The translations under genes were made by a program, and so were the position numbers. From positions 83,838-147,837 of the forward strand of contig CAYLSB010000002.1 in NCBI GenBank assembly GCA_964386005.1: 64,000 nt of DNA, in the 5' to 3' direction. Source of the stretch: FEN-1350 sp964386005. Its GTDB lineage: Bacteria > Planctomycetota > Phycisphaerae > Sedimentisphaerales > Anaerohalosphaeraceae. The notes below the pieces were generated by a model that did no database searches, was not told the origin of the DNA, and saw only the letters and a list, made by a program, of their open reading frames with translations. This document shows positions 26,648 through 36,000 of the stretch, piece by piece; the stretch's first letter is position 1, and the number at the start of each line of letters is the position of its first letter.

Positions 26648-27678
26648 ATCCATGTCATATCATTGCGGAAGCGGGCGTGAATCACAATGGGTCCATCGAT
26701 CTGGCTTTCCGATTGATCGATGCGGCCGTTGAGGCGGGGGCCGATGGGGTGAAATTTCAAACCTTTCGCCCCGAAAACCTCGTAACCGCCGGCGCGTCCA
26801 AGGCCGAGTATCAGATTGCCAACACGGGCGATGGAACTCAATCCCAGCTTCAAATGCTTCGCCAACTGGCGCTCCCCTTGGATCAATATGTCCGATTAAA
26901 AGAACACTGTGATCAGGCGGGCATCGAATTCCTGTCCACGCCTTTTGACGAAGAAAGCGTCGATTGTCTGGAGCCGCTGGTTCATCGATACAAAATCCCG
27001 TCAGGAGAAGTCACCAATCTTCCGTTTCTGGAGTATGTATCCGCCAAGAGAAAACCGATCCTTCTTTCCACCGGAATGAGCACCCTTGCGGAAGTGGCGC
27101 AGGCGGTGGATACCCTTCGGAATTCCTGGCCGCAGATCGAACGGGATTCGCTGTGGCTTCTTCATTGCAGCACGAATTATCCGTGCCCGCATTCGGATGT
27201 CAATCTTCGAGCGATGCAAACCCTACGATCCGCCTTTGCCGTTCCGGTTGGCTATTCGGATCATACACGCGGTATTGAAGTTTCCGTCGCCGCCGTTGCG
27301 ATGGGGGCGATCATTATCGAAAAGCATTTTACGCTGGATCGATCTTTGCCCGGTCCGGATCACAAGGCCTCACTGGATCCCCGGGAATTCAGAGAATTGG
27401 TTACGGCGATTCGGCATGTCCATGAATCCCTTGGAGATGGAATCAAACGACCGGCCGCATCCGAGATCCCCATACGGGAATTGGTTCGTAAAAGTCTGGT
27501 TGCGGCCGTTGAAATTCCTTCCGGAACGATCGTCACCCGAACGATGGTGACCGTCAAACGTCCGGGCAATGGAATTTCTCCAGGGCAGATTCATCAGGTG
27601 ATTGGATTGAAAGCCCATCGATCGATTCATCGGGACCATGTGTTATTCTGGGATGATTTTCAGGTGCGACATGGATGA
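26644..27678 (+). CDS. legI: Nonulosonic acid synthase, NeuB/LegI-like
   Basis: NeuB-type enzymes condense a six-carbon amino sugar with phosphoenolpyruvate to give a nine-carbon sugar acid. The product (344 residues) has the TIM-barrel signatures IIAEAGVNHNGSIDLAFRLI, KFQTF and SDHTRGIEVSVAAVAMGA, with EKHFTLD near the metal site, and a C-terminal antifreeze-like SAF domain (SLVAAVEIPSGTIVTRTMV, then GNGISPGQ). The GTG start overlaps the preceding stop by 4 bases. Sequence alone does not separate legionaminic, pseudaminic and sialic acid synthases; the LegB/PtmE neighbours favour the legionaminic type. Confidence 0.88.
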   Translation: MNPCHIIAEAGVNHNGSIDLAFRLIDAAVEAGADGVKFQTFRPENLVTAGASKAEYQIANTGDGTQSQLQMLRQLALPLDQYVRLKEHCDQAGIEFLSTPFDEESVDCLEPLVHRYKIPSGEVTNLPFLEYVSAKRKPILLSTGMSTLAEVAQAVDTLRNSWPQIERDSLWLLHCSTNYPCPHSDVNLRAMQTLRSAFAVPVGYSDHTRGIEVSVAAVAMGAIIIEKHFTLDRSLPGPDHKASLDPREFRELVTAIRHVHESLGDGIKRPAASEIPIRELVRKSLVAAVEIPSGTIVTRTMVTVKRPGNGISPGQIHQVIGLKAHRSIHRDHVLFWDDFQVRHG

Positions 27679-28750
27679 CATCCGATTCTTTCTGATCCCC
27701 GCGACTGCCCAAGTCAAAGAAGCCATGAAGAGACTCGATCAGATGGAGGGCAAGACTCTATACGTCGTGGATCCCGAAGATCGTCTTCTCGGGGCGCTGA
27801 CGGACGGCGATATCCGCCGGTACCTGATGAACGATCATCCGGTGGAAAACGATCTGTCCGGAATCTTCAATCGGAATCCGATTCGGATTCGGTCTCCATT
27901 TGATCTCCACGCGGTCCGGCAGATGATGGTTTCGAATCGGATTGAATCCGTGCCCGTCGTGGATGCCGATCAACGGATCATCGATGTGTTGTTGTGGGAG
28001 GCGGTACGCGATGAAAACCGTCGTCCAACCCGTCGTACGTTGGATCTTCCGGTGATCATCATGGCGGGAGGCAAGGGGGCACGGCTGGACCCCTTTACGC
28101 GAATTCTTCCCAAACCGCTGGTTCCCATTGATCAAAAACCGGTTATCGAGTGGGTCATGGAACGATTCCTTGAACACGGAATCACTACGTACTACCTTTC
28201 CGTGAATCACAAATCGCGGATCCTCAAGGCCTATTTTGAAGAGTGGAATCCTCAGTATCGGATTCGCTGGATCGAAGAAGAACAGCCGCTGGGGACGGCC
28301 GGAAGTCTCAAGCTTCTCGAAGGAAAAATCAGCGAAACGTTTTTTGTGACCAATTGTGATATTATCGTGAATATGGATTGTGCCGCCATGCTGGATTACC
28401 ATCAATCACGCGGAAACGATATGACGCTTGCGGTTTCCATCAAACGATATCATATTCCTTATGGGATCTGTGAAATCCAAAATGACGGCTCTCTCATCCG
28501 GATTCGCGAGAAACCCGAATACGATCTGCTGGTCAATATCGGTTTGTATTTGGTCAATCAGACGGTTCTTCGCTGGATCCCCGCGGGGCAATCTTTCGAT
28601 TTCACCGATCTGATTTCCGCCGCGCAGACCCATCGGGGCCGCGTGGGGGTGTATCCGATTGAAGAGGACGATTGGATCGATGTCGGCCAATGGGAGCTCT
28701 ATCAAAAGGCGATCAGGGTTTTTCAGGGACAAGGGAGCCATGCGGAATGA
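27671..28750 (+). CDS. ptmE: CBS-domain sugar-1-phosphate nucleotidyltransferase, PtmE-like
   Basis: Residues about 1-115 form two CBS motifs (LYVVDPEDRLLGALTDGDIR, then RIESVPVVDADQRIID). Residues about 125-355 are a GT-A-like nucleotidyltransferase with IIMAGGKGARLDPFTRILPK and EEQPLGTAGSL, the N-terminal pyrophosphorylase signature. In Campylobacter the CBS-nucleotidyltransferase PtmE makes the GDP-glucosamine that feeds legionaminic acid synthesis. The start at ATG 27671 is preceded by AGGTG and overlaps legI by 8 bases. Confidence 0.83.
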   Translation: MDDIRFFLIPATAQVKEAMKRLDQMEGKTLYVVDPEDRLLGALTDGDIRRYLMNDHPVENDLSGIFNRNPIRIRSPFDLHAVRQMMVSNRIESVPVVDADQRIIDVLLWEAVRDENRRPTRRTLDLPVIIMAGGKGARLDPFTRILPKPLVPIDQKPVIEWVMERFLEHGITTYYLSVNHKSRILKAYFEEWNPQYRIRWIEEEQPLGTAGSLKLLEGKISETFFVTNCDIIVNMDCAAMLDYHQSRGNDMTLAVSIKRYHIPYGICEIQNDGSLIRIREKPEYDLLVNIGLYLVNQTVLRWIPAGQSFDFTDLISAAQTHRGRVGVYPIEEDDWIDVGQWELYQKAIRVFQGQGSHAE

Positions 28751-29459
28751 TAAAACGATTCTGGCGTTGATTCCCGCCCGCGGAGGCAGTAAAGGTCTTC
28801 CCGGCAAGAATATTCGGCCGTTGGTCGGGAAACCGCTGATTGCATGGACCGTTGAACAGGCCTTACGCTGTCGAGCGATTGATCGTACGATGGTATCCAC
28901 CGATGATCCTTCGATCGCGGATGTGTCGAGAGAGTATGGGGCGGAGGTTCCCTTTCTACGGCCCGCCGAACTGGCGGAGGATACCGCTAAAACGGTCGAC
29001 GTGGTCGAGCATGCCCTGGATTGGTGTCGAACCAATAATCAGCATCCCGATTTGGTGATGGTCCTTCAGGCCACTTCGCCGATGCGAGCGGATGAGGATA
29101 TCACCCGGGCCGTCCAGCGCATTATGGATCCGGGAGTTCGCGCGGTGGTTTCTGTCTGTCGGTGCGAACATCCTCCCTGCTGGACCAACACGCTGGGGCC
29201 CGCGGGATCCATGAAAGATTTTATCCGGGTGGATTCGTTAATCGGTCGTCAATCCCTGCCGCAGTATTATCGCCTCAACGGAGCGATCTATCTGGCGTGG
29301 ACGGATTTCTTTCTGGAACAGCATGGATTCTTTGGCGACCGGACCTATGCCTGTGTGATGCCGACGGATCGGTCGTTGGATATTGATACGCTTTTGGATT
29401 TTGAGATCGCCGAATTTTTATTGACTCGACATTTCTTGAAAGACAAACATGTCGCATAA
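28740..29459 (+). CDS. legF: CMP-nonulosonate cytidylyltransferase, NeuA/LegF-like
   Basis: This enzyme activates the nonulosonic acid with CTP so that glycosyltransferases can use it. The product (239 residues) shows ALIPARGGSKGLPGKNIRPL, the P-loop-like CTP site of NeuA enzymes, plus MVLQATSPMRADEDI and a C-terminal DRSLDIDTLLDFEIAE motif. It starts at ATG 28740 with AGGGAG upstream, overlapping ptmE by 11 bases, and overlaps the hisF-like gene by 11. Confidence 0.88.
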   Translation: MRNDKTILALIPARGGSKGLPGKNIRPLVGKPLIAWTVEQALRCRAIDRTMVSTDDPSIADVSREYGAEVPFLRPAELAEDTAKTVDVVEHALDWCRTNNQHPDLVMVLQATSPMRADEDITRAVQRIMDPGVRAVVSVCRCEHPPCWTNTLGPAGSMKDFIRVDSLIGRQSLPQYYRLNGAIYLAWTDFFLEQHGFFGDRTYACVMPTDRSLDIDTLLDFEIAEFLLTRHFLKDKHVA

Positions 29460-30327
29460 TATCCGCATCATTCCGCGTCTGGATATCAAGGGCCCTAACC
29501 TGGTGAAAGGTATCCATTTGGAGGGATTACGGGTTCTTGGGAAACCTCATCGCTTTGCCCGGTATTATTATGAATGCGGTGCCGACGAATTGATTTACAT
29601 GGATGTTGTCGCCAGTCTGTACGGCCGGAACAACCTTCTTGAGATCGTGGAACGAACCAGTCGGGATATTTTTATCCCTCTAACCGTCGGCGGAGGCGTG
29701 CGGAGCATGGAAGATATCCGATCCTTGTTAGCAGCAGGAGCTGACAAAGTGGCCATCAATACCATGGCTATTCGGAATCCAGACCTGGTCCGGCAGGCAT
29801 CACGACGATTCGGATCCTCCACGATTGTGGTGTCGATCGAAGCGATCCGGCATGACGATGGTGCCTATGAGGCTTATACCGATAACGGCCGCGAAAGTAC
29901 CGGAGTCGATGTTATAGATTGGGCTCGTCGTGTCTGCAATTTGGGGGCCGGAGAAATCCTGCTGACCTCTATCAATCAGGAAGGAACGGGAGAAGGATAT
30001 GATATAGATCTTGTTTACCGTGTATCGCAATCGGTTCCGATTCCGGTAATTGCATGCGGGGGAGCCGGATGCATCGATCATATCGCCGATGCGATTGATC
30101 AAGGCAAAGCAGATGCCTTGGCTATGGCTTCCATACTGCACTATGATGCTCTCCATCGATGCAGGGGCGATGATGAATATGAAACGGAGGGCAATACGAT
30201 ATTTCTCAACAGTGGCCGAACCTTTTCAAAGATCCAATCCCTGAATTTGACAATCCTGAAATCCGAATTGACGAAAAAAGGGATACGCTGTCGATCCATT
30301 GTGGATCCGGAGAGGGTCAATGCCTGA
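29449..30327 (+). CDS. HisF-like cyclase subunit, AglZ/HisF2-type acetamidino modification protein
   Basis: The 292-residue protein is a (beta-alpha)8 barrel like imidazole glycerol phosphate synthase HisF: IIPRLDIKGPNLVKGIHLEG, the phosphate-binding VGGGVRSMEDI, and IACGGAGCIDHI near the second site. The other histidine genes are absent, and the next genes are a HisH-like amidotransferase and an N-acetyl-sugar amidotransferase. This trio supplies ammonia-derived nitrogen for turning an N-acetyl group into acetamidino on nonulosonic acids. A tail of about 35 residues beyond the barrel (TIFLNSGRTFSKIQSLNL) is longer than in HisF. Confidence 0.82.
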   Translation: MSHNIRIIPRLDIKGPNLVKGIHLEGLRVLGKPHRFARYYYECGADELIYMDVVASLYGRNNLLEIVERTSRDIFIPLTVGGGVRSMEDIRSLLAAGADKVAINTMAIRNPDLVRQASRRFGSSTIVVSIEAIRHDDGAYEAYTDNGRESTGVDVIDWARRVCNLGAGEILLTSINQEGTGEGYDIDLVYRVSQSVPIPVIACGGAGCIDHIADAIDQGKADALAMASILHYDALHRCRGDDEYETEGNTIFLNSGRTFSKIQSLNLTILKSELTKKGIRCRSIVDPERVNA

Positions 30328-31015
30328 TAGTGTATCCGTCGCGATTGTGGATTACCGCATGGGTAATGTTCTCAGTGTCCGTCGGGCGTGTGAGGCCGTG
30401 GGATTGTCGGCCGTGGTTACATCCCATGCCGATGAAATCGAATCCGCCGATGGCGTGATTTTACCCGGTGTCGGGGCCTTTGGAGATGCGATGGATTCCA
30501 TCGGATCCCTCGGATTAACGGATGTTCTTCACCGAATAATCACATCCGGAAAACCCGCTTTGGGTATTTGTCTCGGGATGCAATTGCTGATGACAGAAAG
30601 CGAAGAATTCGGACTTCATCATGGATTAAACCTGATATCCGGCCGGGTGGTTCATTTTGAACAACCTCGGGATATCGATGGAACACAATTGAAGGTCCCG
30701 CATATCGGATGGAATCGTATCATGCCATCTCGTGGCGCCGACCCTCCGTGGGATGGGACGATTCTTTCCGGAATCCCTTCCCAGACCGAAATGTATTTCG
30801 TTCATTCCTATTATGTCATCCCGGGAGATCCGTCCGCGATCCTGTCCGTCAGCCGGTATGGGGATCGTCAATTCACCTCGGCGATGCAGTCCGGCAACTT
30901 GTTCGCTTGTCAGTTCCATCCTGAAAAGAGCGGGCCCGCGGGGCTTTCTATTTATCATAATTTCTATCGTATTCTTGAGAAATCTCGGAGGTCTTGTTGT
31001 GTCGGAGATGCCTGA
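30320..31015 (+). CDS. HisH-like glutamine amidotransferase subunit
   Basis: The product is 231 residues with the class I glutaminase triad: the nucleophile Cys in LGICLGMQLL, and His and Glu in CQFHPEKSG. It starts IVDYRMGNVLSVRRACEAVG. It should hydrolyse glutamine and channel ammonia to the HisF-like partner encoded just upstream (8-base overlap). Its neighbours make a role in sugar amidination much more likely than histidine synthesis. A GTG at 30299 would add seven residues; ATG 30320 is preferred. Confidence 0.82.
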   Translation: MPDSVSVAIVDYRMGNVLSVRRACEAVGLSAVVTSHADEIESADGVILPGVGAFGDAMDSIGSLGLTDVLHRIITSGKPALGICLGMQLLMTESEEFGLHHGLNLISGRVVHFEQPRDIDGTQLKVPHIGWNRIMPSRGADPPWDGTILSGIPSQTEMYFVHSYYVIPGDPSAILSVSRYGDRQFTSAMQSGNLFACQFHPEKSGPAGLSIYHNFYRILEKSRRSCCVGDA

Positions 31016-32207
31016 AGCCAAATACGGCTTGCCGAAGGAAGTGAAGTTTTGCCGACGTTGCGTGATGAGTAACCAGCGTCCCTGTTCCTCCGTTGAATTC
31101 AAACATACCGTCGATCAAAAACATCGAACCATGCAATTCGATGAAGAAGGAATCTGCGACGCCTGCCGGTTCGCCGAAGAGAAAGACCGTATCGATTGGG
31201 CCCGGCGCGAACAACAGCTTCTTCGGCTGCTCGACCAACACCGCCGCCGGGATGGAACCTACGATTGTATCGTTCCCGGCAGCGGGGGCAAGGACAGCGT
31301 CTATGCGGCGCACCTGCTCAAGTACAAATACGACATGCATCCCCTGACGGTCACATGGCCTCCGATTCTCTATACCGATGTCGGCCTGAAAAACTTCAGG
31401 AACTGGTTGTATGTCGGCGGTTTCGACAACCTGTCGTTCAATTACAATGCCCGCGTTCATGCTCTGCTGACTCGATTGGCGATTGAAAATCTATTGCATC
31501 CCTTTCAGCCGTTCATTCTGGGCCAGAAGAATCTGGCTCCAAAAATCGCGATTCAATATCAGGTTCCTCTGATATTCTATGGTGAAAACGAAGCCGAATA
31601 CGGAAATCCGATCGCCGACAATCGCAGTTCGTTGCGGGACAAATCATTTCACACCGTGAACAATCTGGAGGAGGTTGCCATCTCGGGTGTTCCGGTTCCT
31701 CGATTGATGAAGGAATACCGCCTGACTCTCAACGATATCCGAACCTATCTGCCCGCTACGGCCGAAGAACTGGAACAATCGGATGTCGAAGTGCATTATC
31801 TGGGGTACTATCTCCGTTGGACTCCTCAGGAGGCCTATTATTACGCCGTTGAAAATGCCGGATTTCAGGCCAATCCCGTTCGTTCTGAAGGGACATTTAC
31901 AAAGTACAGCAGTCTGGATGATCGGATCGATGGATTCCATTATTACACAACGTTCATCAAGTTTGGGATTGGCCGGGCCACGTACGATGCTTCGCATGAA
32001 ATTCGCAACAAACACCTGACGCGCGAGGAAGCCGTTGCGCTGGTCCATCGATTTGACGGAGAGTTCCCCCGGCGGTATTTCCAGGAGATCATGGACTATA
32101 TCGAAATGAAGCCGGAACGATTCCTCGAATTGTGCGATCAATTTCGTTCGCCCCATCTGTGGAAGCAGGACAACGGTCAATGGGTAGTAAGGCACAAAGT
32201 ATCATAA
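30999..32207 (+). CDS. N-acetyl sugar amidotransferase, PseA/WbpG-like
   Basis: This PP-loop ATPase family member activates the amide oxygen of an N-acetyl group so that ammonia can replace it, giving acetamidino (as PseA does on pseudaminic acid in Campylobacter). The PP-loop reads VPGSGGKDSVYAAHLL at about residues 85-100. A zinc-type pair FCRRCVMSNQRP and ICDACRF precedes it. The GTG start at 30999 has GGAGG at ideal spacing; ATG 31008 three codons in is the alternative. It overlaps the HisH-like gene by 17 bases. The product is 402 residues. Confidence 0.82.
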   Translation: MSEMPEAKYGLPKEVKFCRRCVMSNQRPCSSVEFKHTVDQKHRTMQFDEEGICDACRFAEEKDRIDWARREQQLLRLLDQHRRRDGTYDCIVPGSGGKDSVYAAHLLKYKYDMHPLTVTWPPILYTDVGLKNFRNWLYVGGFDNLSFNYNARVHALLTRLAIENLLHPFQPFILGQKNLAPKIAIQYQVPLIFYGENEAEYGNPIADNRSSLRDKSFHTVNNLEEVAISGVPVPRLMKEYRLTLNDIRTYLPATAEELEQSDVEVHYLGYYLRWTPQEAYYYAVENAGFQANPVRSEGTFTKYSSLDDRIDGFHYYTTFIKFGIGRATYDASHEIRNKHLTREEAVALVHRFDGEFPRRYFQEIMDYIEMKPERFLELCDQFRSPHLWKQDNGQWVVRHKVS

Positions 32208-32234
32208 AACAAATGCATTAAGGAATCCCTGACT

Positions 32235-33041
32235 ATGCCATCCAATACATCCTCCTCCTCATCCTGGCGGGTATGGGATCGCCAAAGAGAATACGGCGAT
32301 TTGTTGTATCGGCGTGCCGTTGGAGAACTACCGGAGATGGAATGTTCCAAAGCGACGGCCCGCCTGATTCAACCCTGGATGGGTGCCGGCGACAAAGTAC
32401 TGGATGTCGGATGCGGAGCCGGCCATTATCTTCGCAGTCTCGTCAATACGATTTCGGTACCGTTTGATTATACGGGTCTCGATGCCACCGGCTATTATAT
32501 CGAACTGGCGCAGAAGGCGTGGAAACATATCCCCACCGCTCGATTTCTGCGGGGAGACGCTTTTTCACTTCCGGTCGATGAACACTCCTTCGACCTGGTC
32601 ATGTCGGCCAATCTTTTTCTGCACCTTCCCTCGATTGCGATTCCCCTGGAGCAATTGATTCGGGCGGCCCGTCGAAAGGTTTTGATCCGAATGATGGTCG
32701 GCGATCGGAGTTTTCGTATCCAGGAAGTCTATAGTCCTGAAACGCATCCCGATTGGTTTGAGGGTCGTGCCGATCGGGGCGAATTTGATGAGCGGGGCGA
32801 ACCGATCAGTTTTCATTACTTCAACATTTATAGCCGGTCCTATATTCGGAAATTACTGGCGAAAAATCCTCGAGTAGGTGATGTCCGCTTCATCCCGGAC
32901 ACATTTTTCGAGGCGGAAAAAATTGCGGCCGGACAAACCGTTTATTCCGGCGCTCCGGATGCGACAACCATTCTGGGTGGCTGGCAAGTCAATGGATATA
33001 TTCTCCAGCCATGGCATTTTGTGGAAATCACCTGCCGATAA
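32235..33041 (+). CDS. SAM-dependent methyltransferase
   Basis: A class I methyltransferase fold is clear from VLDVGCGAGHYLRSL (SAM-binding motif I) at residues about 54-68, then TGLDATGYYIELA and FDLVMSANLFLHLP. The last 80 residues are strand-rich. The acceptor is not apparent; the setting suggests O- or N-methylation of a sugar. AAGGA precedes the ATG. It lies 27 bases after the amidotransferase and 17 before the next gene. Confidence 0.75.
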   Translation: MPSNTSSSSSWRVWDRQREYGDLLYRRAVGELPEMECSKATARLIQPWMGAGDKVLDVGCGAGHYLRSLVNTISVPFDYTGLDATGYYIELAQKAWKHIPTARFLRGDAFSLPVDEHSFDLVMSANLFLHLPSIAIPLEQLIRAARRKVLIRMMVGDRSFRIQEVYSPETHPDWFEGRADRGEFDERGEPISFHYFNIYSRSYIRKLLAKNPRVGDVRFIPDTFFEAEKIAAGQTVYSGAPDATTILGGWQVNGYILQPWHFVEITCR

Positions 33042-33058
33042 TCGATGAAAAAAAGACG

Positions 33059-36000
33059 ATGAATACAACAATACAGTCTCCCGATTCCATGATGAAATCC
33101 GTATCCGAACCGAATTCGAATCCGACAGTTGCATCCGGTAATCTTGCCCGGGGGACCCTGGAGGTCTTCTGGACCGCGGATGAACGGCTGACTTCATCCT
33201 ATCGATGGAATTATTTCTATCGGTTGGATCCGTTATCTTCCAGTGGATCGGTTCTTGAATCCTTGGTGGGTCTGGATCACGCCCAAATCGTCAACCAGGC
33301 CGGTAGAGCCGGTTTTACGGCCGTGACGAAACGGCCGCGGGAACTCCAGCTTCGCTGGATCACCCAACTGGATGCGATATCCCGAACTCCGCTTGAGAGA
33401 CGGCCCATTCGTGAGTGGCTGAGATTCGAGGGGATTTCCCTTTGGCAGTTCGTTCCGGAATCCTGCTATTTGGGAACGGCGGTTCCATTGCAGGAAACGA
33501 TTGAGTTGATTGAGTATCTTTCGGATCTAATTGAACAGTTCCGTCCGTCTCGTCTGGTTCTGGCTGCACGATGGCAGGAGCATCAGAACATCGTGGTTGC
33601 CCTGATTTCCCGAAAGTATGGAGTTCCGATAGAATGCTATTCTTTCGAGAAGGTACCCCGAGTCGATCAGGAAAATCCGAAAACAAACCGTCCCGATGAT
33701 CCATATCGCCGTTTGGACGAAGGCCAACCGGTTGCTATTCGAAACTATGTGTCTTCATTACGGAAAATTCGCCCCATTTCCTGTATTGGGGATCATCCCA
33801 TTTTACTCCTCTCGTTTCCCCGTGCATGGGAACAGACCCTGGATCGGAAGCGAATCGATTCCTTTTATGAACCGTTCCGGCTATTTTTCCAGGAACGAAA
33901 TCTTACCCCTATCCGAATCGAGTTGCCCTATTACTTTCAGATTGAGCGAGGAATCAGATCGTACATCGATACCGTGCTGGAACCTTCCCCAGACGATTGG
34001 CCGACGGTGTTTTTTGATGAATATGGCTCCGATATCATTGACGGCTTGGCCCAGCGATGCCGGGCCAATCTGTTCGAGATGTTTCAGCGATGGATTCAAA
34101 ATCCTGAATTTCATGCGGCGATATCCTGGAGGGGAATCAGCCTGGTAATTCCCCTTGTGTCTTTCTGGACAAGGTCCATTGTTGATCATCTGGCCCTTCG
34201 CTGCATTCCTGCGATGATGATGGCCCGTCGGCTTCTGGAGACCGTTCGTCCCCAGGCAATTCTGGCGGTATATGAAACCGGTCATCATGCCAGAGCTCTG
34301 GTCATTGAGGCCCATCGGCGGGGCATCCCCACAATAGGTCTTCAGCATGCATTTATCTTTCCGGAACATGAGTACTATCTCCATGATGATATTGTGTATC
34401 ATCCCGATATGACGAAAGGCTGCGACGGGTGTATCGTTCCAACAAAAACCCTTTTGTTCGGACCGGATGCTCAGCGGACACTGACTCATCGTGGTCATTA
34501 TCCTATCGAAGCCACTGAGGTGATCGGATGCGATTGGAGATGCTTTAGGCCCGGCCCGGGAGATACTTCCGTTCTCCGGGAACGGAAAACCGGATGGATC
34601 CCTTCGGGGCGGAAGATGGCGCTGGTGATCAGCCAACCTTCTCTGACCTTTCAGATTTTGGATCACCTGATCCGCAAGCTTCCCGCCTCCGAATACGCGG
34701 TTCTGATCAAGCTCCATCCCAGCGACAAAGGCGGACAAGCGTATCGGGACATCCTGTCACACAACGGTTTTGAAGTCCAAACAATCCGCGATTTTCTGAA
34801 AGAGGCCATCCAGTCGGCGGATTTGATTTTTGCGTCGATCTATAGCACCGCCGGCCTCGAGTGCCTTTATCACCGAAAACGACCCTATACCTATCGCGAA
34901 CTGGATCTTGGATACACTGTACCATGGGAGTCCTTTACGGTGGATGTGGCGGATCAATCTTCATTTCATCCTCTGGACTGGACAGCCGAACAAAGACAAT
35001 CGTTACATGGGCTTCTGCGGGACCTCGGATATGACTCCCGGATAACCCTAAACGATTTCCATGTCCGCTTACACGGCCTCTTTGATCAAATGAAAGTCGG
35101 AGCCCTGTCCGCCGCCCCAATGGGAGAATCTGTTCGCCCGAAGGATTCATGGGTACCCTCTGCTTGGATGGAGAAGAAAGTGTCGAAACAAGAAATACGA
35201 AATGATAAAGAAAACAACCCGCTTGCACAGGTCGATCCGAACGCCAACGTTGTGAATTCCAAATTGACGGGACATATTACCGTGGGCGAAGGTTCGTTAA
35301 TCGAAAATGCATGCGTAACGGCGATGGGGCAGATTCGTATTGGTAAGTATTCTTCAATTAATGGTCCAAACACAGATTTGTATTCGTTGCATCATCCGAT
35401 TCGGATCGGCAATTTTTGTTCCATTGCCAGAAATGTTTCGATGCAGGAATATGATCACATCCTCAACCGTTGTACGAGTTATTTTATTCTAAACCATGTG
35501 TTTGGAGAAGACTGGAAAAAAGAAACCGTTTCCAGGGGGCCGATCGATATAGGAAGCGACGTTTGGATCGGTACACAAACGGTAATTTTGTCAGGATCAA
35601 AAATTGGTCATGGAGCAGTCGTCGGCGCCCATAGCGTGGTCCATGGTGAGATTCCTCCGTATGCAATAGCCGCCGGTTCTCCGGCCAAAGTGATCAAGTA
35701 TCGATTTGAAAGGAATATCATTGATAAACTGCTGGAAATGAAGTGGTGGGATTGGCCTATCGAGAAAATCAAGATAAACAGGCAACTCTTTGATGGCGAA
35801 CTGACCCTCGACAAGCTGAATCAAATACAACCCATGGCGTCTGCGGTGATTCCCGTGTACAATCGCCAACACAGGATTGGTCGGGCAATTGAAAGTGTGC
35901 TCTATCAAACCTGTCCTGTAGATGAAATAATCATTGTAGATGATAAATCTACTGATAAAACCCCTGAAGTTGTTCGTGATTGGATGACACGTGACAAACG

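Noticed and set aside
29449..31015. Histidine biosynthesis genes hisF and hisH
   Set aside because: No other his genes are nearby and a PseA-type amidotransferase follows, so a sugar amidination role fits better.
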